From Bacillota bacterium (lineage in GTDB: Bacteria; Bacillota; Clostridia; Christensenellales; CAG-138): a stretch of DNA of 7,008 bases. Below, in pieces: positions 1 to 5,762 of the stretch (position 1 is the stretch's first letter; each line of letters begins with the position of its first letter). The position numbers and the translations under genes are program-made. Under the pieces are notes generated by a model. The model had not been told where the DNA came from. It did not search any database and worked only from the letters and a program-made list of their open reading frames with translations. The stretch spans positions 1 to 7,008 of the forward strand of contig JAEZLG010000144.1 in NCBI GenBank assembly GCA_023435855.1, read 5' to 3'.

Positions 1-1
1 G

Positions 2-967
2 GGCGTAGATAAGGTTCTTGTGATAGAGGAACTGGACCCTGTTCTTGAAGAACAAATTAAGTCCATGGGTGTAGAAGTAACGGGTAAGGAACTCTTCCCT
101 CCGTTCTTCGAACTGCTGCCCGACCGCCTTATGGATATCGCCCTAGAAAACGGCTTGCTCACAAGCGATACGCGCGAAAAGACGGAGCCCGCTGCAAAAC
201 TGCCCGAGCGCTCCCCCGTTCTTTGCGCAGGTTGTCCGCACCGTTCCACGTACACAGTATTAGCTAAATTAGGATTGCCGGTTGCCGGTGATATCGGCTG
301 CTACAACCTCGGTGCACAGCCTCCCTTCCACGCGCAGCACACCATGGGAGCTATGGGCGCAAGTATCGGCGTTCTGCATGGCATGTCCATCGCCGGGCTT
401 CCGGAGAACCGTGTTTGCACGATCGGCGATTCGACATTTTTCCATTCAGGGCTTTCGCCTCTGGCCAATATGGTACATAATGAAAGCCGCGGTGTTGTTA
501 TTCTCATGGATAACTACACAACGGCCATGACCGGACACCAGGACCATCCGGGTACAGATTATAAGGTGCTGCGTACCAACAAGGCGCGCAAAATAGCAAT
601 CGAACCCCTCGTACGTGCACTCGGCGTAGAGATGGTGAAAAGCGTTGATGCATTCAATCTCAAAGAGGTTGAAGAAGGCCTCAAGGAGTGCCTAGCGTTC
701 GACGGCCCGTCGGTATTGATCACAAAAGGCGCTTGCGTCCAAATCAATAAGACCGCAAGCCCCATCTACCAAGTCAAAACAGATACCTGCATCGCCTGCC
801 ATAAGTGCTTCCAGGTCGGCTGCCCCGCCATTATGGTATCCGATGTAGAAAACCCCAAGACACATAAAAAGAAATGCCGCATCGATCCTACCTTGTGTAA
901 CGGCTGCGGGATATGCTCTCAGGTCTGCCCCACAAAGGCGATCTCGAGGAAGGAGGATGCGCAATGA
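2..967 (+). CDS. iorA: Indolepyruvate ferredoxin oxidoreductase alpha subunit, 3' part (start lies upstream of window)
   Basis: This is the C-terminal half (321 residues visible) of the large subunit of a 2-oxoacid:ferredoxin oxidoreductase of the IorA type. The family oxidatively decarboxylates arylpyruvates made from aromatic amino acids to acyl-CoA, using thiamine diphosphate and reducing ferredoxin in the cytoplasm. The frame is open from the first bases (GVDKVLVIEELDPV, typical IorA mid-protein), so the GTG at 20 is not the start. Counting visible residues, CAGCPHR is at 75-81, DIGCYNLG at 97-104, and the TPP/Mg motif GDSTFFHSG at 142-150 with DNYTTAMTG at 170-178. Two 4Fe-4S motifs close the protein: CxxCxxCxxxxCP at 263-275 and CxxCxxCxxxCP at 299-310. 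Family length is roughly 600 residues, so about half is missing. It overlaps iorB by ATGA. The exact 2-oxoacid substrate is not fixed by sequence; the family call is very safe. Confidence 0.95.
   Translation, partial: GVDKVLVIEELDPVLEEQIKSMGVEVTGKELFPPFFELLPDRLMDIALENGLLTSDTREKTEPAAKLPERSPVLCAGCPHRSTYTVLAKLGLPVAGDIGCYNLGAQPPFHAQHTMGAMGASIGVLHGMSIAGLPENRVCTIGDSTFFHSGLSPLANMVHNESRGVVILMDNYTTAMTGHQDHPGTDYKVLRTNKARKIAIEPLVRALGVEMVKSVDAFNLKEVEEGLKECLAFDGPSVLITKGACVQINKTASPIYQVKTDTCIACHKCFQVGCPAIMVSDVENPKTHKKKCRIDPTLCNGCGICSQVCPTKAISRKEDAQ
950..956 (+). promoter_or_regulatory. Ribosome binding site of iorB
   Basis: AAGGAGG lies seven bases before the ATG at 964, inside the end of iorA. It fixes the iorB start at 964 rather than at the ATG at 913, which lies within the iorA ferredoxin region and would add 17 residues unlike the family. 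Confidence 0.85.
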
Positions 968-1548
968 GTAACAGCGTTAATTTCTTAATCGTCGGCGTAG
1001 GCGGCCAGGGTACCATTCTTGTGAGCGATATTCTGTCTGAGGTCGGCATGCTTTCAGGGCTTGATGCCAAAAAATCCGATATTATGGGCCTCGCCATCCG
1101 CGGCGGCAGCGTTTCGAGCCATGTCCGCTGGGCAAAGCGCGTTGGGTCACCCATGAACATGATAGGCACGGTAGATTATCTCATGGCTTCCGAGCCTCTT
1201 GAAGCGCTTCGCGCGACAGAGTATTTAAAAAAGGAAAGCACTGTCATCTACAACGAATATCCCCTGCAACCCATGCTTGTGAGCACGGGCAAGGCGGAGT
1301 ATCCCGATAACGACACAATAAACGAGATGCTTTCTAAGGTATCCACCAAGGTCATCCATTATGATGCTACCAAAAAAGCACAAGAAATCGGCAACGTGAA
1401 GGTTATGAACATCGTGCTTCTCGGTACATTGTCCAAAATGTTCCCCGAAATAGGGCCTGATGTATGGGAAACGGCTATCCGTAACCATGTTCCTTCAAAA
1501 TTGCAGGAGCTTAACATTAAGGCCTTCCATGTTGGAAGGGAGATGTAA
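964..1548 (+). CDS. iorB: Indolepyruvate ferredoxin oxidoreductase beta subunit
   Basis: The 194-residue small subunit that pairs with IorA; the length is normal for the family. The protein opens with a hydrophobic strand and the glycine loop GVGGQGTILVSDIL (residues 11-24) of the pyruvate/ketoisovalerate oxidoreductase gamma domain (POR family). The conserved region SDIMGLAIRGGSVSSHVRW (38-56) corresponds to the family stretch that, as I recall it, usually reads close to SEVHGMxQRGG; the His and Gln are Met and Ile here, so this is a somewhat divergent member. It has no cysteine cluster, as expected, because the iron-sulfur clusters are in IorA. It starts in a 4-base overlap with iorA, which suggests translational coupling and equal stoichiometry. 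The racemase gene follows 7 bases after its stop. Confidence is high for the family and moderate for the substrate. Confidence 0.92.
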   Translation: MSNSVNFLIVGVGGQGTILVSDILSEVGMLSGLDAKKSDIMGLAIRGGSVSSHVRWAKRVGSPMNMIGTVDYLMASEPLEALRATEYLKKESTVIYNEYPLQPMLVSTGKAEYPDNDTINEMLSKVSTKVIHYDATKKAQEIGNVKVMNIVLLGTLSKMFPEIGPDVWETAIRNHVPSKLQELNIKAFHVGREM

Positions 1549-1555
1549 TATAATA

Positions 1556-2296
1556 ATGAAGATTATGGTCATCAACCCGAACTCTTCTGTCACCATGACG
1601 GAGCACCTTGGAAAGGTACTCAATCAGATTAAGAACAGCGGCACGGAGCTAAGTGTTGTATGTCCTAAGGGCGGTCCTCAGGCGATTGAAAGCGCCTATG
1701 ACGAAGCTCTGTGTGTTCCCGGTGTACTTAAGCTTGTGGAAAAGGCAAACACTGAAGGCTACGACGCCATCATCATTGCCTGCTTCAGCGACCCGGGCCT
1801 TGAGGCTTGCAGGGAGATTTCCAACATTCTCGTAACGGGCATTGAGGAAATCGGCCTCCATGTTGCAGCCATGATGGGTGCTAAGTTCACCATTCTCACC
1901 ATGAACCGCGAGCGTGTGCCGGCCAAAGAAAAGGAAGGCCGCCGTTATAAGCTCGAACACAGCATGGCATCTGTTCGCCCGCTTGGCATGAGTGTTGCTG
2001 AAACGGACAGCGAGCCCGATCGGGCACGTGAGAGGATTCGCAGCTTAGCAAAGCAGGCCGCAGAGGAAGACGGAGCCGAAGTTATCGTTCTTGGCTGCGC
2101 CGGAATGGCCGGTTATGCCGAGGGTATCACCGAGGAGCTGGGCATCACTGTGATTGACCCCTCTTCCGTAGCGCTCAAGGTGACCGAAGCGCTTGTGGCA
2201 GCAAATGTAAGTCATGCAAAATGTGCCTTCTATGCCATCCCGCCCAGCATTCGCCGCGCAGCGGAGAATAATAAAGACTGCAGCCTTTGTGGCTGA
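1556..2296 (+). CDS. Hydantoin racemase / Asp-Glu racemase family protein
   Basis: A 246-residue cytoplasmic enzyme of the aspartate/glutamate/hydantoin racemase superfamily, which interconverts stereoisomers by a two-cysteine acid-base mechanism without cofactor. The N-terminus MKIMVINPNSS is the family signature. The two catalytic cysteines sit at Cys76 (ACFSDPGL) and Cys181 (LGCAGM), the same numbering I recall for characterised hydantoin racemases, and a GIEEIGLHVAAMMG segment lies at 95-108. Length matches the family. The ATG at 1556 is chosen because it begins exactly at the signature; the preceding GGAAGGGA at 1534-1541 is a weak site with long spacing, so coupling to iorB translation is likely. 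The C-terminus ends in an unusual CSLCG. Neighbouring amidohydrolase and carbamoyltransferase genes favour a hydantoin or carbamoyl-amino-acid substrate over free aspartate or glutamate, but allantoin or maleate-type reactions of the same fold cannot be excluded. Confidence 0.85.
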   Translation: MKIMVINPNSSVTMTEHLGKVLNQIKNSGTELSVVCPKGGPQAIESAYDEALCVPGVLKLVEKANTEGYDAIIIACFSDPGLEACREISNILVTGIEEIGLHVAAMMGAKFTILTMNRERVPAKEKEGRRYKLEHSMASVRPLGMSVAETDSEPDRARERIRSLAKQAAEEDGAEVIVLGCAGMAGYAEGITEELGITVIDPSSVALKVTEALVAANVSHAKCAFYAIPPSIRRAAENNKDCSLCG

Positions 2297-2301
2297 AGGA
2301 G
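2296..2301 (+). promoter_or_regulatory. Ribosome binding site selecting a TTG start for the IclR gene
   Basis: AAGGAG begins on the last base of the racemase stop codon and is followed by nine bases and TTG at 2311. No ATG in this frame lies nearer. The site supports TTG initiation and coupling to the gene before it. Confidence 0.75.
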
Positions 2302-2310
2302 TAGCGCAAG

Positions 2311-3105
2311 TTGAACAAAAAACCGGACAAGTCGGAGGTCGCATCGCTCGATAAGGCGATACAAATACTCCAATACCTTACACAGCTCGATAAAGACATC
2401 AGTCTCAAAGACCTGTCAGCCGGGGTGAACATGCCAAAGGCAACGCTCATCCGCCTGCTCACCACCATGAAACGTCACGGTTTAATTCAGCAGGATGCGG
2501 CAACGAAAAATTATCGTCTTGGTTGGGCGCTCATCTATATGGGCACTGCGGCCTCCCGCTTGTTCGATTTACCAAAGATTATCCACCCGTACCTGGAACG
2601 ATTGTCGCGCGAATCCGGAGAAAGTGCTTCACTCGTGCAGTTTCAACGCGATTCTGCGGTATATGTTGACCAGGTTTCCTGTACCAATCTTATCCGAAGC
2701 GGGCTTGGTGTAGGCGCACAACTGCAAATACACCTTTCCGCTGCCGGAAAAATTCTTATAAGCGATATGCCTGATGAGGCTATCAGGAAGTTTATCAAGC
2801 GCAACCCGCTTATAAAGCGTACCGAAAAGACCATCACCAGTGAGGAAGCATTCCTTCGCGAAATCCATAGTGTACGCGAAAACGGCTATGCGCTAGACGA
2901 TGAGGAAGGTGAAATCGGAGGGCGCTGCATCGCAGCTCCTATAAGGGATTGGAACGACAACATACTTGCTTCCATTTCCATCACCGGCCCATCAAGCCGC
3001 GTTCATAAAGAAACCATGCCAAGGCTAATCGAGCTTGTGTGCGAAGTTGCCAGCATGGCTTCTGACGAGCTTAAATGCGGCAGTCGTCAAAATGCACCGA
3101 ATTAG
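2311..3105 (+). CDS. IclR family transcriptional regulator
   Basis: A 264-residue DNA-binding regulator with the standard IclR layout and length. Residues about 10-75 form the winged helix-turn-helix: SLDKAIQILQYL, then LKDLSAGVNMPKATLIRLL as helix-turn-helix, then HGLIQQD...YRLG as wing. Residues about 85-255 are the ligand-binding domain, with LSAAGKILIS (142-151), GYALDDEEGEIGG (192-204), the conserved Cys205 in RCIAAPI, and ASISITGP (220-227). IclR proteins usually control small-molecule catabolic genes placed beside them and sense the substrate or an intermediate. Here the regulator sits inside the array, 14 bases after the racemase and 38 before the carbamoyltransferase, so it would be co-transcribed with genes it probably regulates. 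The ligand cannot be read from sequence. Start TTG at 2311 is supported by an AAGGAG site. Confidence 0.93.
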   Translation: MNKKPDKSEVASLDKAIQILQYLTQLDKDISLKDLSAGVNMPKATLIRLLTTMKRHGLIQQDAATKNYRLGWALIYMGTAASRLFDLPKIIHPYLERLSRESGESASLVQFQRDSAVYVDQVSCTNLIRSGLGVGAQLQIHLSAAGKILISDMPDEAIRKFIKRNPLIKRTEKTITSEEAFLREIHSVRENGYALDDEEGEIGGRCIAAPIRDWNDNILASISITGPSSRVHKETMPRLIELVCEVASMASDELKCGSRQNAPN

Positions 3106-3127
3106 AGTGCAAACCTTCATATTATAT

Positions 3128-3133
3128 AAGGAG
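3128..3133 (+). promoter_or_regulatory. Ribosome binding site of the carbamoyltransferase gene
   Basis: AAGGAG ten bases before the ATG at 3144. This decides the start: an in-frame ATG at 3075 would overlap iclR by 31 bases and add 23 residues with no counterpart in ATCases. Confidence 0.8.
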
Positions 3134-3143
3134 AAGTTTTCCA

Positions 3144-4070
3144 ATGGATTTCAAAGGCCTGGATATTTTAAACGGCTATCAGTTTACCAACCAACAGCTC
3201 AACCACATTATGAACACAGCCGCGCAGTATGAAAAGCGCGTTAAGGAGGGTGAGGTCATCCGCGACCTCGAAGGCCTTGTCGTTGCGACACTCTTCTTTG
3301 AGCCGTCCACGCGCACACGTCTATCCTTTGAAGCGGCTATCAATCGCACGGGTGCTAAGGTCATCAGTATGGCTGATGCCAAGGCATCCTCTTCTGCAAA
3401 AGGCGAAACCATGCAGGATACCATCAGAACAATAGACGGTTATGTGGATGCCATTGTTATGCGTCACCCGGAAAAGGGCTCCGCGAAGGAAGCGGCTGAT
3501 ATTGCCGAGCATCCGGTCATCAATGGCGGCGACGGCGCAGGCCAGCATCCCACACAGGCGCTTTTAGATATCTATACAATGCGCAAGGAGAAAGGCCACA
3601 TCGGAGGCCAGACGATTACCTTCTTGGGTGATCTTAAATACGGCCGCACGGTGCACTCTTTAGGTTACCTTATGCAGCAGCTCGGTAACAAAATGATATT
3701 CGCCTCCCCCGATACGCTGAAAATGCCCGAGGAGATTACAAGCGATCTTCGTTCCCGCGGTGCTGACATCACGGAAACGAGCGATGTGCGCGAGGCTCTC
3801 TCCCAATCGGACTTTGTATATGTTACCCGTGTGCAGCGCGAACGTTTTTCGGACATTGCGGAGTATGAACAGTGCAAGGGCAGCTACATAATAAACCGTG
3901 AGCTGTTAAAGGCTGCGAAGCCTGCAATCACAATTTTGCATCCCCTGCCCCGCGTCGATGAAATCGCAACGGATGTAGACGACTATGAAGGTGCCGCCTA
4001 TTTCCGCCAAGCCCATAATGGCATGTACCTGCGCATGGCGCTTCTCGGACTTGTAACAGGCAGGGTATAA
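3144..4070 (+). CDS. pyrB: Aspartate carbamoyltransferase catalytic chain
   Basis: A 308-residue transcarbamoylase catalysing carbamoyl phosphate + L-aspartate = N-carbamoyl-L-aspartate + phosphate, normally the first committed step of pyrimidine synthesis. The carbamoyl-phosphate motif FEPSTRTRLSFE is at 52-63, the mobile-loop Ser82/Lys86 in SSSAKGET, MRHPEKG at 106-112, HPTQALLD at 135-142, and HPLPRVDEIATDVD at 266-279. Aspartate-binding residues of E. coli ATCase are all present: Arg168 (YGRTVHS), Arg229 and Gln231 (TRVQRERF). This separates it from ornithine, putrescine and oxamate-type paralogues. No pyrI regulatory chain gene lies nearby, so it is probably a catalytic trimer acting alone. 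It sits between an IclR regulator and a ring-opening amidohydrolase, which permits either a biosynthetic role or reverse use (phosphorolysis of carbamoyl-aspartate). The enzyme identity is secure; the direction of flux is not. Confidence 0.93.
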   Translation: MDFKGLDILNGYQFTNQQLNHIMNTAAQYEKRVKEGEVIRDLEGLVVATLFFEPSTRTRLSFEAAINRTGAKVISMADAKASSSAKGETMQDTIRTIDGYVDAIVMRHPEKGSAKEAADIAEHPVINGGDGAGQHPTQALLDIYTMRKEKGHIGGQTITFLGDLKYGRTVHSLGYLMQQLGNKMIFASPDTLKMPEEITSDLRSRGADITETSDVREALSQSDFVYVTRVQRERFSDIAEYEQCKGSYIINRELLKAAKPAITILHPLPRVDEIATDVDDYEGAAYFRQAHNGMYLRMALLGLVTGRV

Positions 4071-4084
4071 AGAAAAATAACGTT

Positions 4085-4153
4085 TGCCGGGCAGCGGGGT
4101 TTGCGTGTTCGTCTTTCCCGACGCAGGGCAGGTTTCGCTGCTTGGCATTTATT
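4085..4153 (+). terminator. Long stem-loop with short U-rich tail after pyrB (possible terminator or attenuator)
   Basis: Bases 4085-4096 (TGCCGGGCAGCG) pair with 4136-4147 (CGCTGCTTGGCA) as a 12-bp RNA stem with two adjacent G-U pairs. The 39-base interior can form a second stem, TGCGT 4102-4106 with ACGCA 4121-4125, or alternatively CGGG 4095-4098 with CCCG 4117-4120, which would compete with the main stem. TTTATT follows at 4148-4153. The tail is short and the loop large for a standard intrinsic terminator, so it may act partially, setting a lower level for the downstream genes, or be an mRNA processing or stability element. Confidence 0.4.
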
Positions 4154-4156
4154 AAA

Positions 4157-4179
4157 GGCCGTAGTTTACACATACGGCC
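4157..4179 (+). other. Perfect 7-bp inverted repeat before the amidohydrolase gene
   Basis: GGCCGTA (4157-4163) and TACGGCC (4173-4179) flank a 9-base spacer. The right arm ends 16 bases before the ribosome site of the amidohydrolase gene. It has no U-tract, so it is not a terminator; it could be an RNA hairpin in the leader or a dimeric regulator's operator (for example for the IclR protein), which remains unproven. Confidence 0.4.
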
Positions 4180-4195
4180 GCTAAAATTACCATTC

Positions 4196-4202
4196 AAGGA
4201 GG
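4196..4202 (+). promoter_or_regulatory. Ribosome binding site of the amidohydrolase gene
   Basis: A full AAGGAGG ten bases before the ATG at 4213. Its strength after a 125-base untranslated stretch indicates independent, not coupled, translation initiation. Confidence 0.8.
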
Positions 4203-4212
4203 CAATTTTCGT

Positions 4213-5610
4213 ATGTTGTGGGACCATGTTGTAAAGGGTGGAATGCTTGTAAGCGCAAGCGATGTATATGAGGCGGATATTTATATAAAAGACGGTAAAA
4301 TTGCAGCAGTCACCAAGGAAAACCTGGGTGAGGCACGTGAGACGACTGATGCGCGAGGCAAATATGTTTTACCCGGCTTTATTGATACACACGCTCACTC
4401 CCGTGACGGTTTTAAAGGTGCGCACCAAAAGGAGGATTTTTTCCATTCCTCGAGCGCAGGTGCCGTGAGCGGAATCACCACCATTTATGAAATGCCCAAC
4501 TGCAACCCTGCTATTTACAATGTGGACCGCATGAACGACCTGATTGAATGCATCACACCCAAGGCGCATGTGGACTTCGGCATTTGGGGCCTTTGCCTTG
4601 GCGACCTCAACAACCACGAACTTAAAGCTTTAGCTGACGCCGGTGTCGTAGGGTTTAAGTTTTTCTGGGGATATGCCATTGACGCTAAGGAATACCAGCT
4701 TATCTACAACTTCCGCGAAGGCATGACGGATGTTATTCCCCCGCTTGATGAAGGACAAATCTATAAAATATTCCGCGAGGTGGCAAAGACAGGTAAAATG
4801 GTCGGCATACACGCGGAAAACTTTGATATCATCAATGTTTTGACCAAAGAAGTCATGGAAAGCGGCGATACGAGCTATGCGGCCATGCTGCGTTCTCGCC
4901 CGTCATTTTCGGAAACCACCATCATCGAAACGGCGATTTCCATTGCTAAAGAGCTCGGGACGCACCTGCATATTCTGCATCTTGCCGCGGGCGACGGCGT
5001 AGATCTTATCCGCGATGCGCAAGCAAAAGGTATAAACGTGACGGGAGAAACCTGCCCGCAATACCTTGCGCTTACCGATGAGGATGCTGCACGGCTCGGC
5101 GCCATGATCAAGGGCTATCCTCCCGTACGTACCAAGTATGACCAGGATAAGCTTTGGAACGGCCTTTTAGACGGTACGCTTTCCTTTGTTTGCTCTGACC
5201 ACGCACCGCACATGGAAGCCGAAAAGAAGCGCAGCCTTTGGGAAGCACCCGCAGGCGGAGCAACCATTGAAACCATGAGCCTTGTGCTGATTGACGCTGT
5301 AAACAGAGGCAAAATATCCATCAACAAGCTTGTAGAGATTTTGAGCGAGCAGCCTGCGCGCATGTTTAACACATATCCCGAAAAAGGATCCCTCCTGCCC
5401 GGAACGGATGCGGATATCGTTGTGTTGGATATGGAGCAGGAATTCGTATTCCATCAGGAGCAAATGCAGTCTCGCACCAAGCTCTCACCCTATGACAAGC
5501 GTACATTCAAGGGTAAACCCGTTAAGACAATTCTGCGCGGGCATACCATGGCGGAAAACGGTGCCATCGTGAGCGAGCCTTACGGCAAGTTTATCCGTCC
5601 CAATAAATAA
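4213..5610 (+). CDS. Dihydroorotase / hydantoinase superfamily amidohydrolase
   Basis: A 465-residue cyclic amidohydrolase with a TIM-barrel metal site. Members hydrolyse cyclic ureides such as dihydroorotate, hydantoins, dihydropyrimidines or allantoin. All ligands for a two-metal centre are visible: His60 and His62 in DTHAHSRD, a probable carboxylated Lys149 in VGFKFFWG, His200 in GIHAEN, His256 in HILHLAAG and Asp329 in SDHAPH. GSLLPGTDADIVVLD (392-406) is the usual C-terminal beta-sandwich return. Arg64 (HSRD) and Asn96 (EMPNCNP) match the positions by which dihydroorotases hold the substrate carboxylate, and SDHAPHMEAEK also resembles dihydroorotase more than allantoinase. Yet the usual RDPG is RDGF, and Lys149 resembles hydantoinases. 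Next to pyrB it could be a pyrC-like enzyme or a carboxymethylhydantoinase; automated labels may say allantoinase. Superfamily is certain, substrate open. Confidence 0.88.
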   Translation: MLWDHVVKGGMLVSASDVYEADIYIKDGKIAAVTKENLGEARETTDARGKYVLPGFIDTHAHSRDGFKGAHQKEDFFHSSSAGAVSGITTIYEMPNCNPAIYNVDRMNDLIECITPKAHVDFGIWGLCLGDLNNHELKALADAGVVGFKFFWGYAIDAKEYQLIYNFREGMTDVIPPLDEGQIYKIFREVAKTGKMVGIHAENFDIINVLTKEVMESGDTSYAAMLRSRPSFSETTIIETAISIAKELGTHLHILHLAAGDGVDLIRDAQAKGINVTGETCPQYLALTDEDAARLGAMIKGYPPVRTKYDQDKLWNGLLDGTLSFVCSDHAPHMEAEKKRSLWEAPAGGATIETMSLVLIDAVNRGKISINKLVEILSEQPARMFNTYPEKGSLLPGTDADIVVLDMEQEFVFHQEQMQSRTKLSPYDKRTFKGKPVKTILRGHTMAENGAIVSEPYGKFIRPNK

Positions 5611-5619
5611 AGCCTTTCT

Positions 5620-5639
5620 GCGTACCTTTATAGGTACGC
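5620..5639 (+). terminator. Hairpin just after the amidohydrolase stop codon
   Basis: GCGTACCT (5620-5627) pairs perfectly with AGGTACGC (5632-5639) around a TTAT loop, starting 10 bases after the stop codon. The position and 8-bp stem fit an end-of-transcript hairpin, but what follows (TCCGCTTATTG) is not a convincing U-tract, so termination may be weak or the stem may simply protect the mRNA 3' end. Confidence 0.4.
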
Positions 5640-5695
5640 TCCGCTTATTGTAGAAGTATCATTTTACAGCCTTGTACTGCAAGGTTTAAAAAAGT

Positions 5696-5730
5696 TGCGG
5701 CAAAGGGAGCAAAACATCCCTAATGCTGCG
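5696..5730. other. Imperfect stem-loop flanked by A-runs
   Basis: Bases 5696-5702 (TGCGGCA) pair with 5724-5730 (TGCTGCG) using two G-T pairs, and AGGGA 5704-5708 pairs with TCCCT 5717-5721 above a small internal loop; the apical loop is GCAAAACA. AAAAAA occurs on both sides (5688-5693 and 5731-5736). On the minus strand the stem is followed by CAACTTTTTT, which looks like an intrinsic terminator for transcription coming leftward, although no minus-strand gene is evident in the window. On the plus strand it would be a leader structure 17 bases before the aminotransferase ribosome site. Confidence 0.35.
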
Positions 5731-5747
5731 AAAAAACATACAACATG

Positions 5748-5754
5748 AAGGGGG
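5748..5754 (+). promoter_or_regulatory. Ribosome binding site of the aminotransferase gene
   Basis: AAGGGGG eight bases before ATG 5763. An in-frame ATG at 5745 overlaps this site and has no ribosome site of its own, so 5763 is preferred. Confidence 0.75.
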
Positions 5755-5762
5755 TATATATC

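Larger units (their letters stand above)
5611..5762 (+). promoter_or_regulatory. Structured 152-base intergenic leader before the aminotransferase gene
   Basis: This gap contains no convincing gene. It holds three possible hairpins: 5620-5639, a weak one at 5670-5684 (CCTTG/CAAGG, loop TACTG) and 5696-5730, followed by an A-rich stretch and the ribosome site. No promoter with two good hexamers is visible; the best pair is TTGCGG (5695-5700) and CCTAAT (5719-5724) with an 18-base spacer, which is poor. It does not show the conserved T-box sequence or another riboswitch signature that I recognise. Confidence 0.35.

Noticed and set aside
1460..1555. Upstream in-frame extension of the racemase to GTG 1460
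   Set aside because: It overlaps the iorB coding end and adds 32 residues before the conserved NPNSS start; no ribosome site supports it.
3097..3125. TATTAT at 3120-3125 as a -10 box for pyrB
   Set aside because: The matching -35 position reads CCGAAT, and a start about 7 bases downstream would remove part of the ribosome site, so it is more likely AT-rich leader sequence.
3075..3143. Longer pyrB starting at ATG 3075
   Set aside because: It overlaps iclR, and the extra residues precede the normal ATCase N-terminus; AAGGAG at 3128-3133 supports 3144.
4165..4193. TTTACA (4165-4170) and TACCAT (4188-4193), 17-base spacer, as a promoter for the amidohydrolase
   Set aside because: The predicted start near 4200 falls inside the ribosome site, and the -10 box matches only four of six positions.
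5670..5693. CCTTG/CAAGG hairpin followed by TTTAAAAAA as an intrinsic terminator
   Set aside because: The stem is only five solid pairs, A/T and low in stability, and the T-run is three bases.
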